DNA from: Betaproteobacteria bacterium
GTDB taxonomy: Bacteria > Pseudomonadota > Gammaproteobacteria > Burkholderiales > SG8-39
Length of the DNA: 49,085 nucleotides
Assembly (NCBI GenBank): GCA_947476535.1
Contig: CANJRC010000017.1
Location: 1 to 49,085 of the forward strand
Direction of reading: 5' to 3'
The notes below the pieces were generated by a model that made no database searches, had not been told where the DNA came from, and saw only the letters and a list, made by a program, of their open reading frames with translations. The translations under genes and the position numbers were made by a program. Below are positions 35,058 to 44,167 of the stretch, piece after piece (positions within the stretch are counted from its first letter, which is position 1; each line of letters starts with the position of its first letter).

Positions 35058-35561
35058 GTGCCCCTCCGACCGGAAATCAAAGCGATACTGGACTCCATGC
35101 CGCCGGAGTGAACGCTTGACGTGACAGGGCTTTCGCTTGAGGTGGCTGTCGCCAGGTTGCGCAACCGTCCTGCTGCCCCGGTCAGGATCGAAAGCCCCGT
35201 TGCTACCGAGGATCGCTTGATCAATGGACCGGACGGGAAGGTTCCGGTTCGGTTGTACCGGCCACGTGTGGGTACAGTATCCGGTGCGCTGGTGCATTTT
35301 CATGGTGGGGGCTGGGTGCTCGGATCGATCGCGCAGGACGATCTTTGCTGCCACCGGATGGCCAAGTCCAGTGGCTGTCTGGTTGTGTCGGTCGACTACA
35401 GACTCGCCCCGGAGTACCCGTTTCCCGCGCCGCTGGAGGACTGCTTTTGTGCTGTCCGTTGGTTGGCTGATCACCTGCAAGAACTCGACGTGGATGCCTC
35501 CACGGTGGCAATCAGCGGGTTCAGTGCCGGGGGAAACCTTGCGGCCGCGCAGTCCCTCTAG
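35058..35561 (+). pseudogene. Broken alpha/beta hydrolase-3 (hormone-sensitive-lipase-like) esterase
   Basis: The frame from GTG 35058 reads VPLRPEIKAILDSMPPE, then an in-frame TGA at 35109-35111, then resumes in the same frame with TLDVTGLSLEVAVARLRNRP. This is the usual N-terminus of this esterase family, so the stop interrupts a real gene. Further on, FHGGGWVLGS (oxyanion HGGG), VDYRLAPEYPFPAPLEDC and the nucleophile elbow GFSAGGNLAAAQ are intact. The frame ends at 35561, only about ten residues after the nucleophile, so the catalytic Asp and His are missing. The 3' end coincides with the stop of the LysR gene, as expected of a deletion or recombination junction. A protein from GTG 35121 would be 146 residues and inactive. 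Confidence 0.75.
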
Positions 35562-36547
35562 CGCCCGTTCACTTTCCGTACCGCACGCAGGTTGGCGCTT
35601 CCCATCGCCTTCGAGATCGCCTTGCTGATGTTGACCAACTCGCGCAGGGCCGGCGTCATGGCCCGCGCATCCCAGGCGAGCACCAGCTCCCACTCCATGT
35701 AGTCGGGCAGATCGACGAGCGGAACGTAGGACACCCCTTCCACCTGCAGGCGTTGCGTGTACTCCGAGGCCAGCATGACGCCGACATTGCTGGCAACCAT
35801 GCCGAGGCGGCTGAGCAGTTCGGTGTTGTCGCCGGGCACGATCTTCGGCATGAACCCGGCGGCGCGACAGGCCGACAGGGTGCCGTGGTAGGTGTTCGGG
35901 CTCTTGTCGCGGGGGACGACAATGAGCGGAAGCTCGGCGAGATCACGCAGGCGCAGCTTCCTCATGCGCGCGACCGGCCATGCCGAAGGGACCACCGCGA
36001 CGTTGCGCGTGCGCTCCAGCACCTGCACCTCGAATTCGCCGCGCTTGAGCACGTCGCCATTGACGAACGCCGCGTCGAGCTCGCCGTTGCGAAGCCGGTC
36101 GACATGCGCGTAACTCTGCGCCTCCTGCATGATGAGCTGAACGTCGGGAAAGCGTTCCCGCAAGGCACGCATGATCTTCGGCACGGCCCAGAACATGGCG
36201 GTCGGGGTGAATCCGATGCGCAGCGTGCCGGTTTCGCCGGCCTGGGCGCGGCGCGCGATGTGACGCGACAGCTGGACCTGGGAGACCAGCGTGCGCGCCT
36301 CCTGGAGAAAGGCCAGTCCGGCCGGGGTCAGGGTGACCGCGCGCGCCGTGCGCAACAGCAGCTTGGCGCCAACGGCCTCCTCGAGGCGGATGATGGAGCG
36401 GCTCAGCGTCGGCTGGTCCATGCCCAGGCGCTCGGCCGCCTTGCCGTAGTGCCCTTCCTCGGCCAGCGCGATGAAGTGCGGCAGGCGATGCATCTCGGTC
36501 ATCAGCGATGCCGATGAGGAGGGGGTGGGCTTTTGGGGTCTTTTCAT
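35558..36547 (-). CDS. LysR-family transcriptional regulator
   Basis: A regulator of about 329 residues. The N-terminal winged helix (FIALAEEGHYGKAAERLGMDQPTLSRSIIRLEEAVGAKLLLR, about residues 25-66) is typical LysR, followed by VTLTPAGLAFLQEA and a periplasmic-binding-like effector domain (TLRIGFTPTAMFWAVPKIMRALRERFPDVQ). The start at 36547 is chosen (MKRPQKP), with 36502 (MTEMHRLPHF) possible; neither has a strong ribosome site. It lies 174 bases downstream of, and on the same strand as, the quinone oxidoreductase gene. The target is unknown. Its stop overlaps the truncated esterase by a few bases, so the nearby junction spared this gene. Confidence 0.92.
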   Translation of the reverse strand: MKRPQKPTPSSSASLMTEMHRLPHFIALAEEGHYGKAAERLGMDQPTLSRSIIRLEEAVGAKLLLRTARAVTLTPAGLAFLQEARTLVSQVQLSRHIARRAQAGETGTLRIGFTPTAMFWAVPKIMRALRERFPDVQLIMQEAQSYAHVDRLRNGELDAAFVNGDVLKRGEFEVQVLERTRNVAVVPSAWPVARMRKLRLRDLAELPLIVVPRDKSPNTYHGTLSACRAAGFMPKIVPGDNTELLSRLGMVASNVGVMLASEYTQRLQVEGVSYVPLVDLPDYMEWELVLAWDARAMTPALRELVNISKAISKAMGSANLRAVRKVNGR

Positions 36548-36721
36548 GGGTGCGCGGGGCCTGGAGCGCGAGCAGTCTACTATAGCGGTCATGCTGGGCC
36601 CGCGATGTTAGTTGAGGCGGCCCAGACTGGAAGGACTCGCCGCTTTGGCCCCGGCGCCAACGCTTTGGCGCAGCCGAAACGCACGCTGCCGTAACAACCG
36701 TCGTCCAGCCAGTGGACAGAC

Positions 36722-37693
36722 CTATGGTATGAGCAACCACTTCCCCGTCGTCTGTCGCGACTCGATGGCCGTATGTGCAGTGCGCGCATCGGCGAGTGGC
36801 AGCGTCTTCTCGATGCGCAGCTTGAGGCTTCCGTCCTTCACCCAATTCAGGATTTCACCCGCGCGCCATTCCAGGCTGGCGCGGTCGGCGATGTAGTAGA
36901 GCACGATGGCGCGCGTGACGAATAGCGCGCCGCGCCGCAGCAGCGCCGGGTCGAAGGGCGGTACCGCACCGCTCGACTCGCCGTACATCACGAGGTAGCC
37001 CAGCGGGGCGAGGCAGGCGAGGCTTTTCTCGAAAGTCGTCTTGCCCACCGAGTCGTACACCGCGCGCACGCCGCGCCCTTCGGTGAGCCGCAGGGTTTCT
37101 GCGGCGAAGTCGTCGCGTGAGTAGAGGATCACCTCGTCCGCGCCCGCGGCGAGTGCCAGCGCCTTCTTCGCTTCGGTCGACACCGTACCGATCACGCGCG
37201 CGCCGCAGCGCTTGGCCAGCTGCACCAGCAGGAGGCCCACGCCGCCTGCTGCCGCATGGATGAGGCAGGTGTCCCCGGGCTTGAGGGCGCAGGCGCCATA
37301 GAGGAGGCTGTGCGCGGTCATGCCCTGCAGCATCGCAGCCGCTGCCTGGCGCGTGTCGAGACCGGCGGGGATGGCGATCAGGCGCTCGGCCGGCACCACG
37401 GCATACTCGGCGTAGGAGCCCTGCGTGCTGCTCCAGGCGACGGCGTCTCCCTCGCGAAATGCCGTCACGCCAGACCCCACGGCCGAAACCAGGCCTGCGC
37501 CTTCGATGCCGATGGGTGCGGGCATTGCCTCCGTGAAACGGAAAATGCCTTTCCGCTGGTGGGTGTCGGCGTAATTCACGCCGGCCGCATCCACCTTAAC
37601 CAATACTTCGCCGGCGCCGGGTGTTGGCACGGCAATGTCGTCGAGTTGCAGCTCTTCAGGGCCGCCGAAGCGGTGGACGCGGATGGATTTCAT
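36722..37693 (-). CDS. Quinone oxidoreductase (zeta-crystallin-like medium-chain dehydrogenase/reductase)
   Basis: A 323-residue NADPH-dependent reductase of the zinc-free MDR group. MKSIRVHRFGGPEELQLDDI at the N-terminus, GVNYADTHQRKG (39-49) and GIEGAGLVSAVG (62-73) follow the QOR pattern; the nucleotide-binding motif is HAAAGGVGLLLVQLAK (146-161). The usual zinc ligands are absent. It would reduce quinones or alpha,beta-unsaturated carbonyls. It is divergent from formate dehydrogenase, with a 259-base gap (37694-37952) in which I see no gene and no convincing promoter. Confidence 0.93.
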   Translation of the reverse strand: MKSIRVHRFGGPEELQLDDIAVPTPGAGEVLVKVDAAGVNYADTHQRKGIFRFTEAMPAPIGIEGAGLVSAVGSGVTAFREGDAVAWSSTQGSYAEYAVVPAERLIAIPAGLDTRQAAAAMLQGMTAHSLLYGACALKPGDTCLIHAAAGGVGLLLVQLAKRCGARVIGTVSTEAKKALALAAGADEVILYSRDDFAAETLRLTEGRGVRAVYDSVGKTTFEKSLACLAPLGYLVMYGESSGAVPPFDPALLRRGALFVTRAIVLYYIADRASLEWRAGEILNWVKDGSLKLRIEKTLPLADARTAHTAIESRQTTGKWLLIP

Positions 37694-37952
37694 GCGTGGA
37701 TGATATCAATTATCGTGCTGAGGTCGTATAGGTAAAGACAATGTCATTGAACTTGATAACAAATACTGGGCCCAACGGAGAGCCGGGCCGGGTCTGGCCA
37801 TGTGAATCGTTCTGAGCCAGAAGCTTGTGCACTGGCGCGATTGATCTGAGTCAAGCGCGCTTTGCTGGCGTGGCCATAAGCTCGCGACAGTGGATCTTTC
37901 CGGAGGCATTTTCCCGCATTGCAAGGCGGGTAAGTGAGTCGACAATAACAAC

Positions 37953-39425
37953 ATGCCCATGAAGCGAAACGCGACCATGCCAGCTGGCGAAGCCCTCGCC
38001 AGCGGCTTCTATCACTTGGCAGGTGTCTCCCTAGCCGGACGCAGCTGTGCGGGCCTCGCCTGCTTTGCGGCGCGCGCCGACGCGCCCGCGCGCTGGGCGG
38101 ATGCGACGCGCGAACCGCGCGTGCATTGCCTCGGCAAATGCTATGCGGGACCGGCGGTTGCCGGCGTGGACGCAGAGGATGATCTGCGCCCCCATGTGGA
38201 AGTGCGCGCACGCCATGCCGTGCTGCTCGGCAATGTATTGCGTGGCGGCGCGCGAACGCTTGCTGAGTACCTTGCCGCCGGCGGCGGACGGGCACTTGAA
38301 GCTGCACATGCGCTCGATCCTGCTGCCATCGTCGCCATGGTGCGCGATTCGGGCCTGCGCGGGCGCGGCGGCGCGGGCTTCCCCACTGGAGAGAAGTGGC
38401 TGCTTGTCGCGGCAGCCGGCGGGTCGGTGAAGCACATCGTCGCCAATGCCGACGAAGGCGATCCCGGCGCCTTCAGCGACCGCTTCCTGATGGAGGACGA
38501 TCCGTTTCGCCTCATAGAGGCCATGGTTATCGCCGCGCGCGCCACCGGCGCCAGCCGCGGTCATATCTACCTGCGTCGGGAGTACCCGGCTTGCGCGCGC
38601 GTCCTCGAGGCCGCGCTGGCCGAGGCGCGGCAGGCCGGCTGGCTGGGGGCGGCAGGGCTAAACGGGTTCGACATCGAACTCGTCGTCGGCCATGGCAGTT
38701 ACCTCTGCGGCGAGGAAACCGCGATGCTCAATGCCATCGAAGGGCGCCTGCCGCAGGTGCGGCTGCGCCCGCCGCAGATCACCGAGCGCGGCCTCTACGG
38801 CCAGCCCACGCTGGTCAACAACGTCGAGACGCTGTGCGCGGTGCCGTGGATCATCGAGCATGGCGCCGCGGCTTACGCCGCGCTGGGCTTTTCGAAGAGC
38901 CGTGGTACCAAGCTGCTGTCGTTGAATTCCCTGTTCTGCCGCCCGGGGTTGTATGAAGTGGAATTCGGTATCTCGCTGCGCGAGATCGTCGATGAGCTCG
39001 GCGGCGGGCTCAGGCGCGGCCGGCTGCAGGGCCTGATGGTTGGCGGGCCGCTCGCGGGCCTGGTGCCGCCGTCCCGCCTCGACACGCGCCTGGGCTATGA
39101 GGAGATGCACGCCGTGCACGGTGCTGTCGGCCATGGCGGCGTCATTGCCTTTGCCGACGACACGTCGCTTGCCGCCATCGCCGCGGAAATCTTCCGCTTC
39201 GGGGCGGATGAATCCTGTGGCAAGTGCGTGCCCTGCCACCGCGGCACGCCGCAGCTCGCGCGCATGTACGCAGGTAAGGCGGCGCGCGAAGCGGGGCGTC
39301 ACGACGCGCTGCTGCGCGCGCTGGCCGACACCAGCCTGTGCGCCCACGGCCGCGGCCTCGCCGAGTTCGGTGACTCGCTCAAGGCGAACTATCCGGATCA
39401 ACTGGCGGCATTGTTCAGGTCATGA
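37953..39425 (+). CDS. fdsB: NAD-dependent formate dehydrogenase beta subunit (NuoF-like, with NuoE-like N-terminal cluster)
   Basis: A 490-residue diaphorase subunit. The N-terminal ~95 residues carry Cys32-x4-Cys37 and Cys59-LGK-Cys63, the four-cysteine [2Fe-2S] motif of NuoE/FdsG thioredoxin-like proteins. The NuoF-like core follows: GLRGRGGAGFPTGEKW (134-149) for FMN/NADH, ANADEGDPGAF, HGSYLCGEETAML and the [4Fe-4S] motif Cys422-x2-Cys425-x2-Cys428 with Cys463. It passes electrons from the alpha subunit to NAD+. The stop overlaps the alpha subunit ATG (ATGA). No separate gamma (FdsG) or FdhD gene is in view, so the fused N-terminus probably replaces the gamma subunit. Resembles NuoE/NuoF-fused FDH subunits; the symbol is by analogy. 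Confidence 0.88.
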   Translation: MPMKRNATMPAGEALASGFYHLAGVSLAGRSCAGLACFAARADAPARWADATREPRVHCLGKCYAGPAVAGVDAEDDLRPHVEVRARHAVLLGNVLRGGARTLAEYLAAGGGRALEAAHALDPAAIVAMVRDSGLRGRGGAGFPTGEKWLLVAAAGGSVKHIVANADEGDPGAFSDRFLMEDDPFRLIEAMVIAARATGASRGHIYLRREYPACARVLEAALAEARQAGWLGAAGLNGFDIELVVGHGSYLCGEETAMLNAIEGRLPQVRLRPPQITERGLYGQPTLVNNVETLCAVPWIIEHGAAAYAALGFSKSRGTKLLSLNSLFCRPGLYEVEFGISLREIVDELGGGLRRGRLQGLMVGGPLAGLVPPSRLDTRLGYEEMHAVHGAVGHGGVIAFADDTSLAAIAAEIFRFGADESCGKCVPCHRGTPQLARMYAGKAAREAGRHDALLRALADTSLCAHGRGLAEFGDSLKANYPDQLAALFRS

Positions 39426-42124
39426 ACCCGTCGCAGGCTACAGCCGGTTCCGTGCAACTCACCGTGGATGGCAAGCCCGTGGCGGCCGTGCCCGGGGCCA
39501 CGCTGCTCGATGCGCTGCGCGGGGCGGGCTGCAACGTCCCGCAACTTTGTCATGACGACCGACTTGCACCGCACGGCGCCTGCCGGATGTGCGTGGTGGA
39601 GGTCGAGGGCGAGGCGCGTCCGGTGGCAAGTTGCACCGCCAGCGTGTGCGATGGCATGGTGGTTCGCACGCGCACGCCGGCCCTGGAGTCGCTGCGCTCG
39701 ACCAATCTCGGGCTGATGACCGAAGGTTATCCCGTAGCTGCTATCGCGCGCGACCCGCAGCACCCCTTCCACCGCCTGCTGGCCGAATACGGGATCAAGC
39801 CGGCGCCTGCGCAGGAGAGCGCGCCGCTGCCGTTCCGCGACGATAGCCATCCCTACCTCGGCGTGGACATGGATCGCTGTATCCAGTGCCATCGCTGCGT
39901 GCGCATCTGCGACGACGTTCAGGGCCAGTTCGTGTGGGGCATTCAGGGTCGCGGCGAATCAGCGCGCATTGCGCCTCGCCGTGGCAGCACCCTGATCGAG
40001 GCGGGCTGCGTGGCCTGCGGCGCCTGTGCCGACACCTGCCCGACCGGGGCTCTCTTCGACAAGCGCGCCGATTTTCGAGGCGCCACGCAGTGGACGCGGA
40101 CCACCTGCGTGTACTGCGCGGTGGGCTGCCAGATGGCGGTGGGCACGCGCGACGACCACGTGGTGCAGGTGCGCCCAGACGCCGACCCGGTGAACCGCGG
40201 CCACCTATGCGTGAAGGGCCGCTATGCGCACGAATTCGTCGATGCACCCGACCGCGTCACCCAGCCGATGATCAAGCGCGACGGGCGCTGGGCGACGGTC
40301 AGCTGGGACCAGGCGCTCGACCACACGGCTGAGCGTCTTCGTGAGCTAGCCGCCACGCACGGCCCGGATGCCATCGGCGTGCTCGGTTCCGCGCGTGCCA
40401 CCAACGAAGAAAACTACCTGATCCAGAAGCTCGCGCGCGTCGCGCTCGGCACCAACAACGTTGATTGTTGCGCGCGCGTCTGCCACACGCCGACTGCGCG
40501 GGCCATGAAGGACATGCTGGGGACGGGCGCCGCGACCAACAGCTTCGACGATATCGAGCGCGCCTCGCTCATCCTGCTGGTGGGCTGCAACCCGACCGAG
40601 AACCACCCCGTGGTGGGGGCGCGCATCAAGCAGGCGGTGCTGCGCGGCGCCAGGCTCATCGTCATCGACCCGCGCCGCATCGAGCTGACCGACTACGCAG
40701 ACATCCACCTTGCGGTGCGTCCTGGCCACAACGTGGCATTGCTCAACGCGCTGGCCTCGGCCATCATCGAGGAACAGCTCACCGACCGGGAGTTCCTCGC
40801 ACGGCGCGTCGACGGCTACGCCGAGTACGCGCGCAGCATGCTCGCCGACTATGCGCCCGAAGCGGTGGCGGCGGGCTGCGGCGTGCCGGCGGCCGATATT
40901 CGCGCGGCGGCGCGGCTGTACGCCACCACGCGCCCGGCGATGTGTTTTCATGGCCTTGGCGTCACCGAGCACCTGCAGGGCACAGAAGGGGTGATGTGCG
41001 TGGTGAATCTGGCGCTCCTCACGGGGAATCTCGGCAAGCCGGGCAGCGGCGCCAACCCGCTGCGCGGCCAGAACAATGTGCAGGGCGCGGCGCACATGGG
41101 CTGCGACCCGGCCACGCTGCCCGGCGGGCAGAGCTTTGCCGATGCCGGCGAGCGCATTGGGGCCGCTTGGGGTGCGCCGCTGCCCGAGAGCCGCGGCATG
41201 AACCTCATGCAGATGATGGACGCTGCGGCCGTAGGCTCGCTGCGCGCGCTGTGGGCCTTCGGCTACGACGTCTACCTGTCGCTTGCCAACGCCACGGCCA
41301 CGCGCGCGGCGCTCGGCCGCCTGGACTTCGTCATCATCCAGGATCTGTTCATGAACGAGACGGCGCGCGAGTTCGGTGGCGTGTTCCTGCCCGCGGCTTC
41401 CTTCCTCGAGCGCGACGGCACCTTCATGAATTCCGACCGGCGCGTGCAGCGCGTGCGACGCGCCCTCTCGCCGCGCGGCGACAGCCGCCCGGACTGGTGG
41501 ATCATTCGCGAGATTGCGCGTCGCATTGCCGGAGAGGGCGCAGGCTTCGATTTCGAAGGTCCCGAGGCGATCTGGAACGAGGTGCGCAGCCTGTGGCCGG
41601 CGGGGGCGGGCCTCTCCTACGCGCGCATCGACAGCGCCAGCCCGCACTGGCCGTGCCCGACAGAGGACCACCCAGGCACGCCGATTCTGCACACCGAGCG
41701 TTTCACCATCGGCGAGCGCGCCGCGCTTCGCAACATCCCGTGGATCGCCACGACCGAGCGCTGCGATGAGGACTTCCCCTTCCTCATGACCAGCGGCCGC
41801 ACGCTCTACCAGTTCAACGCCGGCACGCTCACCGGGCGCACGCCCAATGCCGAGCTGCGGCCGAGCGACACGCTGGACATGGCCCCGGCAGACGTCACGC
41901 GTCTTGGCATGAGCGCCGGTGAGTGCGTGCGCGTGAAAAGCCGCCACGGCGAAGCGGTGCTGCCGGTGCGGCCGTCATCCGCCGTCCGCGAAGGCCAGCT
42001 CTTCGCCACCTTCCACACGCCGGAGATCTTCCTCAACCGCATCACCTCCCCGGTGCGCGACCGCCTGGTCGGTGCGCCGGAGTACAAGGTCACCGCGGTG
42101 CGCGTCGAGCGGCTTGTCGACTGA
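39422..42124 (+). CDS. fdsA: Formate dehydrogenase alpha subunit, molybdopterin-dependent, cysteine at the active site
   Basis: A 900-residue molybdenum (or tungsten) enzyme. N-terminal NuoG-like [2Fe-2S] domain (Cys43, Cys54, Cys57, Cys71), two ferredoxin-type [4Fe-4S] clusters (Cys153, 156, 159, 163 and Cys196, 199, 202, 206), then a further [4Fe-4S] at Cys229, 232, 236 and 263 and the molybdopterin domains. The active-site NVDCCARVCHTPTAR has Cys354 as the metal ligand, where some formate dehydrogenases have selenocysteine, and His355 next to it. Late parts include the dinucleotide-binding C-terminal fold (LTGRTPNAELR). It oxidises formate to CO2, or the reverse. Coupled to the beta subunit by a 4-base overlap. 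Confidence 0.93.
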   Translation: MNPSQATAGSVQLTVDGKPVAAVPGATLLDALRGAGCNVPQLCHDDRLAPHGACRMCVVEVEGEARPVASCTASVCDGMVVRTRTPALESLRSTNLGLMTEGYPVAAIARDPQHPFHRLLAEYGIKPAPAQESAPLPFRDDSHPYLGVDMDRCIQCHRCVRICDDVQGQFVWGIQGRGESARIAPRRGSTLIEAGCVACGACADTCPTGALFDKRADFRGATQWTRTTCVYCAVGCQMAVGTRDDHVVQVRPDADPVNRGHLCVKGRYAHEFVDAPDRVTQPMIKRDGRWATVSWDQALDHTAERLRELAATHGPDAIGVLGSARATNEENYLIQKLARVALGTNNVDCCARVCHTPTARAMKDMLGTGAATNSFDDIERASLILLVGCNPTENHPVVGARIKQAVLRGARLIVIDPRRIELTDYADIHLAVRPGHNVALLNALASAIIEEQLTDREFLARRVDGYAEYARSMLADYAPEAVAAGCGVPAADIRAAARLYATTRPAMCFHGLGVTEHLQGTEGVMCVVNLALLTGNLGKPGSGANPLRGQNNVQGAAHMGCDPATLPGGQSFADAGERIGAAWGAPLPESRGMNLMQMMDAAAVGSLRALWAFGYDVYLSLANATATRAALGRLDFVIIQDLFMNETAREFGGVFLPAASFLERDGTFMNSDRRVQRVRRALSPRGDSRPDWWIIREIARRIAGEGAGFDFEGPEAIWNEVRSLWPAGAGLSYARIDSASPHWPCPTEDHPGTPILHTERFTIGERAALRNIPWIATTERCDEDFPFLMTSGRTLYQFNAGTLTGRTPNAELRPSDTLDMAPADVTRLGMSAGECVRVKSRHGEAVLPVRPSSAVREGQLFATFHTPEIFLNRITSPVRDRLVGAPEYKVTAVRVERLVD

Positions 42125-42224
42125 TTCCTCGATCGCCAGTGGCGTGCCGCACCCGCAAGCGGCGAGCAGGACCGCGGCGTATAGTTTCCCAGGGTATTGT
42201 GCGTTTCACGATGGGGAGCGGGAC

Positions 42225-43736
42225 ATGAAGGAAAGTGCCGGACGACGCGTTCGCAGCCAGTTGAAGCATCCGGTCGTCGATGGCGACGGCCATTGGCTGG
42301 AAGTACAGCCGATCTTCTTCGAATACCTGGCCCAGGTGGCCGGGCCGGCCTTCGTTGATCGTTACGCCAAGCAGGCTGCGGCGCACTACGGCCAGGACTG
42401 GTATGGGATAGCGCCGGCGGAACGCATGCGCCGGCGCGTGACGCGGGCGCCCTGGTGGACCCTGCCCAGCAACACGCTGGATCGCACCGCGGCGATGGTG
42501 CCCGCGCTGTTCTACGACCGCCTCGATGAGTTGGGCATCGATTTCGCGCTGGTCTACCCGAGCCTGGGTTTCAACATCGCCCGCGTGCAGGACGCCGACA
42601 TGCGGCGCGCGCTGGTCCGCGCCTATAACGTCATGGCAGCCGACCTGTTCCGGTCCTACGCCGATCGCATGACGCCCGCCGCCGTGTGCCCGACCAACAC
42701 GCCCGAAGAGGCCATTGAGGCGGCCGAGCATGCGGTGCGCGAACTGGGGCTGAAGGCGCTGGTCATGAATTGCACCGTGCCGCGCACCATCCCCGCCGAC
42801 GCGGACTGGCAGCCCGAAGGAGGCAAGCGGCGCGTCTACATCGATGCCCTCGGCATGGACAGCGCCTACGACTACGACCCGGTGTGGGCCAAGATGGTCG
42901 AGCTGAAAGTGGCGGTCACCAATCACACCGGCAGCATGGGATGGCCCGACCGCTCGTCGCCGAGCAGTTTCGTCGGCAACCACCTCGGTCATTTTGCGCA
43001 AAGCCACCATGCCTTCGCGCGCGCGCTGTTCCTGGGAGGGGTGACGGAGCGCTTCCCGGACCTGAATTTCGGCTTCCTTGAAGGCGGGGTCGGCTGGGCC
43101 TGCAACCTGCACGCGGATCTGATCGGGCACTGGAAGAAGCGCAACAAGAAGGCCGCGCATGCGCACTTGAAGCCGACCAATCTCGATATTGGCGAGATGC
43201 GGCGGCTGATGACGCAGTACAGCGCGCGCGACAAGGCCTTCGTGGGCAAGATCGATCGCATTCTGGAGAACAATCTGCATGTGGTGCTGCCTGATATCTC
43301 CCAGGCGGAGCTGGCACGCCGCGACATCGACTCAGACGAGTTCGCCGCGGTGAGCATCGGCAATGTCGGCGACATCGACCGGCTGTTCTCGCGAAACTTC
43401 TATTTCGGCTGCGAGGCGGACGATCCGGTGACGGCCTGGGCCTTTGATCCGCGCATGAAGACGCGTCTCAAGGCCATCCTCGGCTCGGATGTGTCGCACT
43501 TCGATGTCACCGACGCGAGCGAAGTGATGGCAGAGGCGTGGGAGATGGTCGAGGACAGGCTGCTCACCGAGGAGGACTTTCGAGCCTTCACATTCAGCAA
43601 TGCCGTGGAACTGCACGGCCGCATGAACCCGGACTTCTTCAAGGGGACGGTGGTGGAGGCGGCCGCGCAAGCGGTGCTCGCGCAACCGGGGCCGGCAGGC
43701 AATGCTGCCAGTGCACGCGTAGCGGCAGCAGGGTGA
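42225..43736 (+). CDS. Amidohydrolase family 2 (ACMSD-like) metal-dependent hydrolase/decarboxylase
   Basis: A 503-residue protein. The N-terminal VVDGDGHWLEVQ (Asp21, His23) is the metal-binding opening of the amidohydrolase-2 group; LDELGIDFALVYPSLGF, RAYNVMAADLFRSYADRM, TNHTGSMGWP and FGFLEGGVGW are the usual later segments, and ILGSDVSHFDV near 425 probably holds the last ligand Asp. Relatives are decarboxylases or hydrolases of aromatic ring fragments. GGGGAGCGGG just before ATG 42225 fixes the start. It follows formate dehydrogenase by 100 bases on the same strand; whether it shares the transcript is uncertain. It is unrelated in sequence to the amidohydrolase at 11197. Confidence 0.88.
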   Translation: MKESAGRRVRSQLKHPVVDGDGHWLEVQPIFFEYLAQVAGPAFVDRYAKQAAAHYGQDWYGIAPAERMRRRVTRAPWWTLPSNTLDRTAAMVPALFYDRLDELGIDFALVYPSLGFNIARVQDADMRRALVRAYNVMAADLFRSYADRMTPAAVCPTNTPEEAIEAAEHAVRELGLKALVMNCTVPRTIPADADWQPEGGKRRVYIDALGMDSAYDYDPVWAKMVELKVAVTNHTGSMGWPDRSSPSSFVGNHLGHFAQSHHAFARALFLGGVTERFPDLNFGFLEGGVGWACNLHADLIGHWKKRNKKAAHAHLKPTNLDIGEMRRLMTQYSARDKAFVGKIDRILENNLHVVLPDISQAELARRDIDSDEFAAVSIGNVGDIDRLFSRNFYFGCEADDPVTAWAFDPRMKTRLKAILGSDVSHFDVTDASEVMAEAWEMVEDRLLTEEDFRAFTFSNAVELHGRMNPDFFKGTVVEAAAQAVLAQPGPAGNAASARVAAAG

Positions 43737-43819
43737 TTGAGCGCAGGGGCCTGGTCACCGGAGCGACCTGCAAGCGGGATTCGCAAGCGCTGGTGGGTCG
43801 ACGCTATCGACGCCAGGGC

Positions 43820-44029
43820 TTAGACCATTCCTCCCCGCCACGTGCCCCAATGGAATGCGCCGCCGAGGATCGTGGAAATGATGCCGACGAGCACGATGAG
43901 GATGATCACGGCGGGAATGGCGGCAATGGCCCATTTGACGAGAAGGATCACCATGGACGTGAAAGGAATCTTCACGTCGACTACGACCACCTCCTGGCGA
44001 TGGTTATCTGGATCCCTGGCGTCGCTCAC
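43820..44029 (-). CDS. Small single-span membrane protein of unknown function
   Basis: A 69-residue protein from a GTG at 44029, which has GGGAGCG nicely spaced upstream; the longer frame to 44134 has no such site. The first 25 residues are polar (VSDARDPDNHRQEVVVVDVKIPF), then a hydrophobic stretch (residues about 30-58, LLVKWAIAAIPAVIILIVLVGIISTIL) spans the membrane, and a short Gly/Trp tail ends FHWGTWRGGMV. I do not recognise the family. It is isolated on the minus strand between the amidohydrolase and a binding-protein gene. Confidence 0.5.
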   Translation of the reverse strand: MSDARDPDNHRQEVVVVDVKIPFTSMVILLVKWAIAAIPAVIILIVLVGIISTILGGAFHWGTWRGGMV

Positions 44030-44167
44030 TGTTCGCTCCCAATTGGTTTGATGTGGACAGCCTACGCTCGCACTGGACATTGCGCCCCCACTCCCGGCTT
44101 CACGGCGATGCGGGCCATTTCGTTGATCATGCAAAGGTCTCCAGTTATATCTAATCGAACGTGACTG

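Noticed and set aside
35109-35111. In-frame TGA in the esterase gene as a second selenocysteine codon
   Set aside because: The position is in the N-terminal cap helix region, where no redox or catalytic residue is expected; the gene is also truncated at its 3' end, so decay explains the stop better.
40346-41947. Long minus-strand open frame opposite formate dehydrogenase alpha
   Set aside because: No recognisable motif, composition is an antisense shadow, and the sense strand encodes a complete family-like enzyme.
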